A DNA stretch of 64,000 bases from Pseudomonas bharatica CSV86 (lineage in GTDB: Bacteria; Pseudomonadota; Gammaproteobacteria; Pseudomonadales; Pseudomonadaceae). Location of the stretch: the NCBI RefSeq assembly GCF_000319305.2, contig NZ_AMWJ02000001.1:1302001-1366000 (forward strand), read 5' to 3'. This document shows positions 44,504-55,664 of the stretch, in pieces; the stretch's first letter is position 1, and the number at the start of each line of letters is the position of its first letter. The notes beneath the pieces are model-generated. The model saw nothing but the letters and a program-made list of their open reading frames with translations, did not search any database and was not told the origin of the DNA. The position numbers and the translations under genes are program-made.

Positions 44504-47500
44504 ATGAGCGAGAAACCCGAACCCGATATTCACTACCGGACCGTCAGCCAGCGTGTCGCCCCCGATCTGCTCGCGCGCAGCACGCAGGAGCGCCAGGCCC
44601 TGCGTGCCCGTCCGCCGCAGCCCATGCCGTGGCTGGCAGCGGCCGGCGCGACCCGCCCCGACCTCCTGGACGCCTTGCGCAGGGAATACCCCCGGCATCG
44701 GCAGTTGGCCGAAGCGGTCGACGGCTGGCTCAAGCCGCTTCCAGACGCTCAAACCTTCGCCGAACCGCTGTTGCGCGACGCGCTGCAAAAGACCTTCGGC
44801 ATGGACCTGGACGTGCGTCATACCTTTCTGTTCAACGCAGCCAGGGCGCGGGTCGCCGAAGCGCATCTGAAAGGCAGCGATCCTGTGGTCAAGGCATTCC
44901 AGGTGGTCAAGGCCGCGACCCGGACCCTGCTGCAGGCGGCGCTGCAGAATTTCGAAGCCTACGAGGCCGAGGCAGGCGGCATGCAGGACGAGCGTCGCCC
45001 GTCGATGATATTCACCAGCGAAACCGGGCAACCCCTGGAGCCGGGCCGCCAGCTCGATCTGGTGCCCGAGCGCTTTGCCGCCCTGTGTCGCACCCTGGAC
45101 CTGGGTGGACGCTACCAGCGCCTGATCGCCGCCACCTTCGAGCCCTCCGCGCAACCCTGGGAGACTGCCGAAGTGGCGAAGATCCGGCGTCGGTCCGGGT
45201 TCAAGGCCCTCGAACAATCGGCTTTCCGCCTTAACCTGCACCTGGCGTACCTGCAGGGCTGGATCGGCCAGGGTCTGTATGACGACCTGCTGGAAGTGGC
45301 GAAGAACGGCAGGGCCGGGTCGACCCTGGGCCGCGCGATGCTGCGGCTGTGGGAGGTGGAGCTCAATGGCATCGTGGTGTTCTTCCGGCCGCGGCCACCC
45401 GAGGAATCGATACGGGAGTTGCTGGTGTACCTGCCCGACGAGCCGAACCAGCCGCTGCGGGAGTTCCGGTCCATCCCCGCGTTCAACCGCTGGCTGGGCG
45501 GGCAGTTGCGCGATACGCAATGGCGCAAATACTTCCTGCGCTTCATCCCGGCCCGACAGCGTGAATCGCTGCAGCAACGGATCCACCGTACCCTGAACCC
45601 GAAGGTCTGGAACCCGGGCGGCTGGTACGAAGAGCGCGCGGACCCCAAGGCCGTGCTCCACCTGGGCAAGCGCGACTTTTCCGCACCGCTGTTCAATGCT
45701 TTGTTGCAGCGCAAGATCGCCGTGCTCAAGGATGACGGGTTGTTCCATGCCGTGCCCACCGCCGTCGAAAATCACAAGTCGGCGCAGGCGAAGATCGATT
45801 ACTGGCTGGGCCTGGGCTTCGATGCGCTGAACCTGGCGGCCTTCGTCGTTCCCGGGCTGGGGGAGGTGATGCTTGCGGTCAACGTGGCCATGCTCGGCTA
45901 TGAGGTCTATGAAGGCTTCGACAGCCTGACCAAGGGCGAGCGCGAGCAGGCCTGGAACTACTTTCTGGATGTTGCGGAAAACCTCGCGGTGATGGCTGCA
46001 CTGGGAGCGGCCGGAGCGGCGGCGCATCGCTTCACCGGCAACCTGCCGCTGGCGGTGCGCAGCATGCGCCCGGTTCGTCTGGCCGACGGCAGCGTGCGCC
46101 TGTGGAAGCCGGACCTGGCGCCGTTCGCCTACGATATCGAGTTGCCCGCAGGACTCGAGCCTGACGAAAACGGACTGTATGCCTACCAGGGCCGCGAATG
46201 GCTGGCGCTGGACGGACGCTACTATTCGGTCCGCACGCTGCTGGGCACGGAGCAGGGTTTTCGCCTGGAGCACCCGGACCGGCCCTGGGCCTACGAGCCG
46301 ACGCTGCGCCACAACGGCAATGGCGGTTGGTTGCACGAGTTGGATACACCGGAACAATGGCGGGGCATGGAGCTGTTCGGTCGCCAGGGACACCGTGAAG
46401 CCCGGGTCAGCGAGGCCATGGCGCAGCGCGCGATGCGCATCAGCGGCATCTCCGAGGCGCAGTTGCGCCATACCCTGGTGAACAGCCACCGCCCTCCGGC
46501 CCTGTTGACCGACACCCTGCGTCGCCTGTCCCTGGCCGAGACCCTGGAGCAGGCAGGCAACCTGGACGCCAACGCCTTCAAGGCCGGCTACATAGCGCAG
46601 TTGCCGCGCCTGTCCGTGCAAGGGCAGGTGTTGCAGCGCCAGTTCCCCGGGCTGCCCAATGGCCTGGTCGAGGAAATTCTCGCTTCGGCGAATGAACACG
46701 AGCTCAGCGAAATGGCCGCAGGCGGCCGCGTGTCCCTGCGCGTTGCCGAGGAAGCGCGGCGTTATCTGGAGCAGGTGCGCATTGCCCGGGCCTGTGAAGG
46801 GCTGTATTTCGATTACCCGGTCAGTGTCGATGCTGCCCGCCTGATGTTCCATGGCCTGGAAGGCTTGCCGAACTGGCCCAAGGGGGTGCGCATGGCCCTG
46901 GTCGAGGCTTCGCCTGGTAGCGAGCCGATCGCCACGATCGGTAGCGGCGACGAAGGAGTTGTCACGGTGGTCTTGCGCAGGGGTTCACCCTTGGCGTTTT
47001 GCCAGGCCCTGTTCGATGCCATCCCGCCCGTGCAGCGCACCGGCCTGGCACTCGACGACGCCGCCGCGCTGCGGCGCATGTTTCAGGAGCAACCGCTCGC
47101 GCCTCGCCAGCGACTACGTCAATGGCTCGGCATGCAGGTGCTGCGGCCAGGCTTCCGCTCGCCCCTGCGCCTGGCAGACGGACGTCTCGGTTATCCGCTC
47201 AGTGGCCGCGGCCAGGGCTTCTTCACCGAGGATGAGCTGCTCGACAAACTGCGCCTGCTGGAGCTGGACGACCTCTATCCGGAGGACGCGCTGTGGGCTC
47301 TGTATCGCAGCGGTCTCGACCGCAATGCGATCGACCTGCGCCTGAATCGCGCACTCGATGAGATGCAGGCCTTGCGTCAGCACCTGGATCGCTGGGTAAT
47401 GGATTCGGCCCGCGAAGTCCTCAGCCACACCCGTCAGCGCAGCCGTGAGCGGATCGGCAACGGTTTATGGGACCATTGGCGGCGCAACACCCTGCCCGAA

Positions 47501-49947
47501 CTCGGTCGTCCCGCCGCGCCGCTGGTGTTTTGGCAGGTCCAGCTGGCGGACCTGCCGGTGGGATTGCCGTCGTTCTTCCGCGAGCGGGTCGGCGCGGTGC
47601 TTCTGGACGAAGTGATCCTGCGCGAGGGCGAGGGCTTCCAGCAGGTCATCGGCGCGGACGCCTTGCTGGCGTTCGCCGAAGAGTTTCCCCGGCTGCGTTC
47701 TCTCGATATCCGTGCCGGGGCCTGGGAGCCGGGGTTGGCACAAACGGTGGCCCGCGCCTGGCCGGAGCTCGGCGCGCTGGCCCTGCGGGAGATCAGCCAT
47801 TTACTCAGTCACCCGGACATCCGCGCCCTGGCCGGCCTGCCGCGCCTGCGCTGGCTGGAGCTGCGTGGCAGTCGTCTACTGGACCTGCCGGTCTCGGCGC
47901 TCAATGGCATGCAGCTCGATTACCTCGGCCTCGACTGGCTCGACCTGCGGACCTGGCCGCATTGGCTGGATACCCTGGCGCTGGAACGGATCGGCTCGCT
48001 GTCGCTGGTCGGTAACCGCCTGACCGAGGTGCCGCGGCTGATCCTCGAGGACCCCGAGCCGGCCGTGCGTACCCTGCGTATTGCCGCCCGGGGCAACCAG
48101 TTCGGCTACCAGGCCTGCTTCGACATGGTCATGGCCGAGCGTTTCCACGGCCGCTACAGCTTCGACCTAGGCCTGTCCCCGGCGATGGCCGACGAGCTTA
48201 ACCGTCGAGTCCAGGAGCGCGCCCAGTTGCAGGACCTGCTGGAGGCCTGGGTCAATGCGGACCAGGCCGATGTGCCGCTGACCCCGGAGCACCGGGCTTA
48301 TCGCCACCGCATCGCCGGCGTTCTGCTCGAATACTGGCGCGACACCTTGCGTGGCCTGGGGGCGGCGCGCCTGAATCTGGTGGACGTGGTGCTGACGGAC
48401 TTCCCGGAGGCGCTTCCAGCATTTCTGACCGCGCGCATCGATCGACTCGACCTGACCCGCTTCGATGCCGAGCCGGCGGTACTGGAGCGCTTCGTCATGC
48501 AGTTCCCGCAGTTGGCCGAACTGTCCTTGGTGGGCGGTTCGCCGGCGATGGTGGCGGTGCCCGGGTTTCTGACCCGGCTGCCCCAACTGCGCGAGCTGGC
48601 ACTGGTACGGGTGGGCATGACCATCGACCAGGCGGCCATGGAGGTGTTCGCCCGCATGCCGGTGCTGTCATCGCTGCAGCTGGATGGCAACCGCCTCGGC
48701 CAGATCAATGATGTGTCGATGTTCGACCAGCGCTTCTTCGGCTATCTCGGGTTGGCCCAGATGGACATCGCGGTCTGGCCCGCCTGGCTCAATTCCCTTC
48801 TGCCCCATGGCATCGAACTGCTGGGGCTGGATGACAACCTGCTGACCGAGCTGCCCGAGCAACTGCTGGAGAACCGTCGCACCGAGGCCGGGGTGGTGGA
48901 AATCTCGCTGCATAACAACCCGCTGACCCGCGCCACCTTGATCCGCGCCCACACATCGCAACATTTCAGCCGCCCATACACCTTCACCCTGGACCTGCCC
49001 GAAGACATCGCGGCGATGCCGCGGGAGGTACATGAGTCCGATTCCGACGATTCGGGTTCTCCGGGCACCGAGGACACCTGGATGTCGGACGACGACCCTG
49101 CCGCCACCTGGGAGACCGGTGATGTCGCCGACGACGCCCGGCATGAACTGCTCTGGGCCGGTTTGTCCGCCCGGGGCGATGCCGGCGCGCTGCTGGCCCT
49201 GGTGTCGCGTTTGCGCCATAGCGCCGACTACCGGACCGCCAGCACGCGCATGGAACTGGTGGAGCGCGTCTGGACCGTGCTCGAGGCTGCCAACGACGAT
49301 GCCGAATTGCGCCTGACCCTCAATGGCATGGCCGAGGAACCGGTGGCGCAGGTGCACAACCATGACACTTGCCCCGATGGCATTCGCATGGAGTTCAACC
49401 AGATGGAACTGTTGGTGCATACCCGCCAGGCACTGCGCCAGATCCCTGCGCAGAACCGGGGCCGGCGCTGTTTCGCCTGATGCGCGGGAATTTCCGTGCG
49501 CAGCGGCTGGACAGCATCGCCCGCGAGCGCGCCAACGGCCGCGACGAAGCCGAGGTGCGCCTGGCCTATCGCCTGCGCTGGGCCGAGCAGCTCGAACTGC
49601 CGCTGCCGCCCCGCGGCATGCTGTATCGACGGGTGGCCGATATTGCCCCGGGCGAGCTTGACCAGGCACTGATCCAGTTGCAACTGGAAGAAGCCGGAGC
49701 CGGATTGCAGCGCTTCGCGGCGCAGTGCGATTTCTGGGTGGCCTATCTGCGAGAGGCTTTCGCCGAACGCTTCAAGGCGCTCAAGGACGCCTACGAGGCG
49801 GCGGTGCTCGGTACCATCGACGTCTACCCCAATGACACCGCGGAACAGTCGGCCGAGCGCATCAGGGCGCTGGAGGACAAGTTCAAGCGTGATGAGCGGG
49901 AGTTGTTGGAGCGGCTGACCCTGGAGCAGTCGCTTTCCACGAGCTAA
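44504..49947 (+). CDS. giant DUF6543-LRR-NEL E3 ubiquitin ligase toxin 1, frameshifted as sequenced
   Basis: About 1,814 residues if one base is restored. Domain order: N-terminal DUF6543/ToxA_N-like region (to about 560, with TFLFNAARARV and KVWNPGGWYE), a hydrophobic helical hairpin (about 434-475 and 488-510), leucine-rich repeats in two blocks (about 1006-1226 and 1291-1496), an acidic Ser/Asp linker (about 1505-1533), and a NEL domain. NEL shows HDTCPDGIRMEFNQMEL (Cys1623 in the CxD catalytic motif of IpaH/SspH2-like E3s), then RLDSIARERANGRDEAEVRL, homologous to the IpaH helix. The frame breaks at 49457-49464 (AACCGGGGCCGG, one C short). No signal peptide. Predicted effector that ubiquitinates host proteins. 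Confidence 0.9.
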
Positions 49948-50019
49948 GGCTCGTTTCCGGGCGGGCCCCTGCCGGTCTTTCCGCGGACAGGAGCCTGCCT
50001 GGCAACCGACCCGGTCGCC

Positions 50020-50101
50020 CACCGGGAACCCCGACCCTTTTCAAATTCTCTCGCCCCCTCTTTAGCCTGAACGCCCCATTCAAGGACGAGAGGGCCTGAC
50101 C
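50020..50101 (+). promoter_or_regulatory. conserved upstream block and leader of toxin gene 2
   Basis: Upstream block at 50020-50042 begins CACCGGGAAC and ends GACCCTTTTC; it recurs before toxin 3 at 55583-55605. The leader at 50057-50095 begins CTCTTTAGCCTGAACG and ends AGGACGAGAGGGC, nearly identical to that of toxin 1. The gap after toxin 1 (49948-50019) has no other element I can name. Confidence 0.6.
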
Positions 50102-53100
50102 ATGGCCGCTGTACCCGAAACCGAAACACCCGATGCTCACTACCGGATCGTCAGCCAGCGCATCCCCAAGCGCCTGCTAGACACTCCCGCCGACGTACGC
50201 CAGGCCCTGCGCACCAGCGTGCCGCCGCCCATGCCCTGGCTGCAGGACGCCAGTGCCAACCAGCCCGAAGTCACCGCCGCCCTGGTCGAGGAGTATGCGC
50301 GGTTCCAGGTGCACGCCAAGGCGGTGCAGGCATTGCTTGCGCAAGTCCCGAGCGCCGAGGCTTTCGCCGAACCGCTGCTGCGCGATGCGCTGAAGACGAC
50401 CTTCGGGCTGGACCTCGACGTGCACCATACGTTCCTGTTCAACGCCGTGCGGGCGCGCACCGCCGAGACCCACCTGGCCACTGCCGATCCGGTGGTCAGG
50501 GCCTTCCAGTCGGTGAAGGCGGCAACCCAGTCGCTGCTGGCGTCTGCCCTGCAGAACTTCGAAGCGTTCGAGGCAGAGGAGGGCGGTATGCAGGTCGATC
50601 GGCGGCCCGCCCGTGTGTTCATCAGCGACAGTGGCCAGGTCGCCGAACCGAGCCGCGATGTAGACCTGGTCCCCGAACGCTTCGCCGCCCTGTGCCGCAC
50701 CCTGGACCTGGGGGCCCGCTACCAGCGTCTGCTGGAGAAGCTGTTCGCCCCTGATCCGGTCCAGGATGAAAGCGCCGAAGCGGCCGCCAGCAATCGCCAG
50801 GCCCGCTTCAAGCTGTTCGAACAGTCGGCGTTGCGCCTCAACCTTCATCTGGCCCGCCTGCAAGGGCACATCGACCAGTCCAGCCATGACGCGCTGCTGG
50901 AGGTGGCAGGCAACGGCAAGGCCGACAACGGAATCGAGCGCAGCGTGCTGCGCCTCTGGGATGTGGAACTGAGCGGCATCGTGCTGTTCTACCGGCCGGG
51001 CTGCCTGGTGGTGTACATGCCGGACGAGCCCCGGCAACCCGTCCAGGCCTTCGTCAACCTCCAGGCTTTCCATGCCTCGCTTCGCGAGCGTTTGAAAGAG
51101 CCCGCCTGGCGCAACTACTTCCTGCGTTTCGTCCCGGCCAGGCAACGCGACGCGTTGATGCAGCGCATTCAACGCACCCTGTATCCGAAGGTGTGGAACC
51201 CTGGTGGCTGGTACGAACAGCGGTTCGACGGCGAGGCCAAGCTTCACCTCGAACAGCAGGTCTTCAGCGCGCCGCTGCTCAACGTCCTGCTCCAGCGCAA
51301 GATGGCGGCCCTCAAGGACGATGGCCTGTTCCACGCGGTCCCCACCGCCGTCGAGGATCATAAGTCGACCCAGGCCAAGATCGATTACTTCCTTTCGGTC
51401 GGCTTCAACGTGCTCAACGTCGCGGCTTTCGTGGTGCCGGGGCTGGGCGAGGTGATGTTGGGTGTCAATGCGGCGCTGCTCGGCTACGAGGTCTACGAAG
51501 GCTTCGACAGCCTGGCCAAGGGCGAGCGGGAAGAGGCCTGGGGCTACTTCATGGATGTCGGGGAAAACCTGGCACTGATCGCCGCGCTGGGGGCCGCAGG
51601 TGCCGTGGCCCATCGATTCAACGGCAGCCTGCCGCTGGCAGTACGCAGCATGCGTCCGGTCACCCTGGCAGATGGCAGCGTGCGCCTGTGGAAGCCCGAC
51701 CTGGCGCCCTTCGCCTATGAGATCCGCTTGCCGGACGGGCTGCAGCCCGACGCCAATGGCCTGTACAGCTTCCAGGGCCGCCAGTGGCTGACCCTGGAGG
51801 GCCGGCATTACTCGGTGCGCACCTTGCTCGGCGAGGAGGGTTACCGGCTGGAACACCCGACCCGCAGTGGCGCCTATGCACCCTCCCTGGACCACAACGG
51901 CAACGGCGGCTGGCTGCATGAGCTGGACACACCCGAACAATGGCGTGGCAGCCAGCTGTTCCATCGTCAGGGGCCGCTGGAGGCAAGCGTCTCCGAGGAG
52001 ATGGGGCGCAATGCCCTGCGCATCAGCGGGGTCAGCGAATCCCAATTGCGCCAGACCCTTGTCGAGCGCCAGCGCCCACCGGCGCTGCTGACCGACACCC
52101 TGCGCCGCCTGGTGCTGGCGCAAACCGCCGATGCCGCGACCTTCGCAGCCGATTACCAGGCCTCGCAAGCGCCTCTTTCACTGGCCGGACAAGCCTTGCA
52201 GCGCCAGTTCCGCAGCCTGCCGCATCGGGTCATCGAGGAGATCGTCGGGGCCGCGACGGAAACCGAGACCGGCGAAATGACCCGCTCCGGTCGTATTCCC
52301 CTGCGCGTCGCCGACGAAGCGCGGATTTTCCAGCAGCAGGTACGTATTGCCCGTGCCTGCGAGGGCCTGTACCTGGACCGGGAAATCAGCCTGGATAGCG
52401 CCCGGCTGATGCTGCACAGCCTGGAAACCCTGGCGGGCTGGCCGGAAAAACTGCGCATGGGCCTGTACGACGGCTGGATAGAGGGCCCGCGCCTGACCGG
52501 CATCGGCAGTGGCGACGAGCGGGAACTGGCGGTGGTCTGGGACCGGCAGTTGCCCGGGGAATTCTGCCAGGCCCTGTTCGACGCCATTCCTGGTGCCTAC
52601 CGCGAGCGCCTGGAACTGACCGACGCCGGGTCGCTGTGGCGCCGATTGCAGGCCCAGCGACCGGCGTCGCGCCAACGCCTTCGCCAGTGGCTGGGGCTGC
52701 CGGAGGTCAAGCCGGCATTCCGCTCGCCCATGCGTCTGGCGGACGGCCGCGTCGGCCACCCGCTCAGTGGTAATGGCCAGGCGTTCTTCACCGAGGATGA
52801 GTTGCTCGACAAGCTGCGCTTGCTGGAACTGGATTACATTCATGCCGAGGATGCCTTGCAGGCCCTGTACCGCAGCGGGCTGGACCGGGCCGCGATCAAT
52901 ACCCGCCTCAACCGCTTGCTGGGCGAGTTGCTGGAACTGCGTCATGCCCTGGACCGCTGGGCCCAGGAGACAGCCCAGGAAAACCTGACCCTGCGGCGTC
53001 AACGCAGTCGCGAACGTATCGGCCTGGCCCTATGGGAACACTGGCGCCGCAGCATCCTTCCGGAGTTGGGGCAACCGGCCTCGCGGCTGATCCTGTTCCA

Positions 53101-55508
53101 GGTGCAACTGGCGGACTTCCCAAGGGAATTGCCTGGGTTCTTCCGTGAGCGGGTGCGTTCGATCCTGCTGGATGAAACGATCTGGCAGGAGGGCGCCAGC
53201 TACGCGCGGATCATCAGCGAGCACCAGTTGCAGGGCTTCGCCCGGCACTTTCCCGAACTCACTACCCTTGACATCCGCCGCGGCGAATGGAGTGTCGGCC
53301 TGCCGCAAATGCTGGGGCGTGCCTGGCCGCGCCTGGCCTCCCTGGGCCTGCGCGAGACGGGCGTACCCATCGGCCACCAGGATCTCCAGGCAATGGCCGC
53401 GCTGCCGCAGTTGCGCTGGCTGGACCTGCGCGGCATGAGCCTGCTGGATATGCCCGATACCGCGCTGGACGGCCTGACCCTGGATTACCTGGGGCTCGAC
53501 TGGATGAGTCTGCAACGCTGGCCGAACTGGCTGAACAACGCTGCGCTCAGGCGGATCGGCGACCTGTCGCTGCTCGGCAACCGCCTGACCGAACTGCCGT
53601 CGGAAATCCTGCGCAATACCGAGACGGTGGAGCGACCGCTGCGCATTGTCCTGCTTGGTAATCGCTTCGGTTTCCAGGCCCTGCTCGACCTGCGCCTGGC
53701 CCAGCGCTTCCTTGGTCGCTTCACCTTCGACCTGGGGCTGTCCATGAGCACGGAGTATGAGCTCAACTGGCGTATCCAGGAACGCACCCAACTGTGCGAT
53801 GCCCTGGAAAGCTGGGCCAACGCCGCCGTCGAGGACAGCGGATCGCGCGCCTCCGCGCAGGCCACCTACCGTCACCGCATCGCCACGGAGCTGCTTAACT
53901 ACTGGCGCGACAGCCTGAGGACGGACGGCGTGGCCTTGCTGGACCTTGAAGACCTGGACCTCGACGAATTCCCCGAACAGTTGCCCGGCTTCTTCCCGGA
54001 GCGTGTCAGGCGCCTGGACCTGACGCGCTTCAGGGGCGAGGCCGCGAGCCTGGAGCGTTTCGTCAGGCGCTTTCCCCAACTGACCGAGCTGTCGCTGATC
54101 GACGGCCACACGGCGCTAGGTAGCGTGCCCGAGTTTCTCACCGGCCTCATCCACCTGCGCGAACTGGCCCTGGTGCGCATGGGGCTGGTGGTCGACCAGG
54201 CGGCCATGGCAGTGCTGGCGCGCATGCAGGTACTGTCATCGCTGCAGCTCGATGGCAACCTTCTGGGCCCCATCACCGACGTTTCGATGTTTGACCTGCG
54301 CTACCTGAACTTCCTTGGGCTGGGCCAGATGGGCATCAGCCAATGGCCCGAATGGCTGACCAGCCTGCTGCCCCATTGCGTGGAACATGTCAACCTGGAT
54401 GACAACCTGCTTACCGAATTGCCGGACGTGCTGCTGGATAACCACCGCATTAACGACGGAGCAGTGGAAATCACGCTGCACAACAATCCCTTGAGCCGGG
54501 AAACCATGATTCGTGCCCATACTTCGCAGCGCTACAACCGGCCGTACTCCTTCACCATGGACCTGCCCGAGGACATCGCCGCGATGCCTGCCGATTCCCA
54601 TTCCTCCGATTCCGAGGATTCTTTCTCGCCGGACGATTCCAGTCATTCAGAGGAAAGCCCCGCCACCATCTGGCAGACCGGTGATGAGGAGCAGGATGGG
54701 CGTAACCAAGCGATCTGGGCAGGATTGCAGGCCGAAGGCGATGCCGGCTCGCTGCTGGGGCTGATCTCGCGGCTGCGCCACAGCGCCGATTATCGAACCC
54801 TCGCCACCCGTGGCGAACTGGTGGAGCGGGTGTGGAGGGTGCTGGCTGCGGCGCAGGCCGACAGCGAATTGCGCTTGACCCTCAATGGCATGGCCGAAGA
54901 GCCGCTGGTGCAATTGCACCAGCATGACACCTGTCCCGATGGCATCCGCCTGGAGTTCAACCAGATGGAGTTCCAGGTCCATACCCGCCAGGCCCTGCGC
55001 GACATACCCGAGAACAACCGGGGCCGGCCCTGTTCCGCCTGATGCTCAGCATTTTCCGCATGCAGACCCTCGACCGCCTGGCCCGCGAGTGGGCAGGGAC
55101 GCGGGATGAGGCGGAAGTGCGCCTGGCCTATCGTCTGCGCTGGGCAACGCAACTGGACCTGCCCCTGCCGCCCCGGGCATGCTTTACCGCAGCGCGGCGG
55201 AGATTGCACCCGGGGAGCTCAACCAGGTGTATACCCGGGTAATTCTGGGGGAAATGGGCCCTGAGTTGCTCCGCTTCGCAGCCCAGTGCGACTTCTGGGT
55301 GGCGTACCTGCGCGAAGCCTTCGCCGATCGCTTCACGGCACTCAAGGAAGCCTACGAGGCGTCGGTGCTGGAGGTGACCGACGCCTATCCCGATGAACCC
55401 GCCGAGCAGTCGGCGTTACGGATCAAGGCCCTGGAAGACAAGTACAAGGCCGATGAAAAGGCGCTGCTGGAAACCCTGACCTTCGAGCGCTCGTTCCCCC
55501 GCACCTGA
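50102..55508 (+). CDS. giant DUF6543-LRR-NEL E3 ubiquitin ligase toxin 2, frameshifted twice as sequenced
   Basis: Paralogue of toxin 1, about 1,802 residues when two bases are restored. Same order: DUF6543-like region with KVWNPGGWYEQ, hydrophobic hairpin (about 434-476, 486-508), LRRs from about 994, linker SHSSDSEDSFSPDDSS near 1500-1520, and NEL with HDTCPDGIRLEFNQMEF (Cys1611). Breaks: 55019-55026 (AACCGGGGCCGGCC, one C short, the same place as in toxin 1) and 55171-55177 (CCCCGGGCATG, one G short). The restored C-terminus reads RLAREWAGTRDEAEVRLAYR, then YLREAFADRFTALKEAYEAS, as in the paralogues. Start ATG 50102 follows the conserved leader. Confidence 0.9.
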
Positions 55509-55524
55509 GTCCAAGCCCAGGGCT

Positions 55525-55569
55525 GCGGCCCTCACGCCAGCACAAAGCAGTGCCGGCGTGAGGGCCCGC
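55525..55569. terminator. long GC hairpin after toxin 2
   Basis: GCGGCCCTCACGCCAGCAC pairs with GTGCCGGCGTGAGGGCCCGC across a six-base loop (one mismatch and one bulge). No T-run, so either a weak terminator or a transcript-stabilising stem. Confidence 0.5.
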
Positions 55570-55582
55570 GGCAACGCCACGT

Positions 55583-55664
55583 CACCGGGAACACCGACCC
55601 TTTTCCACGCCATTCGCCCCGCCCTTAGCCTGAACGCCCGATTTCACGGACGAAAAGGCCCGCC
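55583..55664 (+). promoter_or_regulatory. conserved upstream block and leader of toxin gene 3
   Basis: CACCGGGAACACCGAC plus CCTTTTC (55583-55605) repeats the block before toxin 2. The leader at 55622-55656 (CCCTTAGCCTGAACGCCC, then GGACGAAAAGG) is a diverged copy of the toxin 1 and 2 leaders. Confidence 0.55.

Noticed and set aside
44483..46852. Reverse-strand ORF of about 789 codons across toxin 1
   Set aside because: Its Gln/Leu/His/Arg-rich, low-complexity composition is typical of shadow frames of GC-rich genes; the forward frame is the real gene.
44461..55664. Possible HrpL (GGAACC...CCACNNA) or FliA-type promoter in the toxin leaders
   Set aside because: GGAAC occurs before copies 2 and 3, but no CCAC-type or GCCGATAA-type second box is at the right distance, and copy 1 lacks GGAAC.
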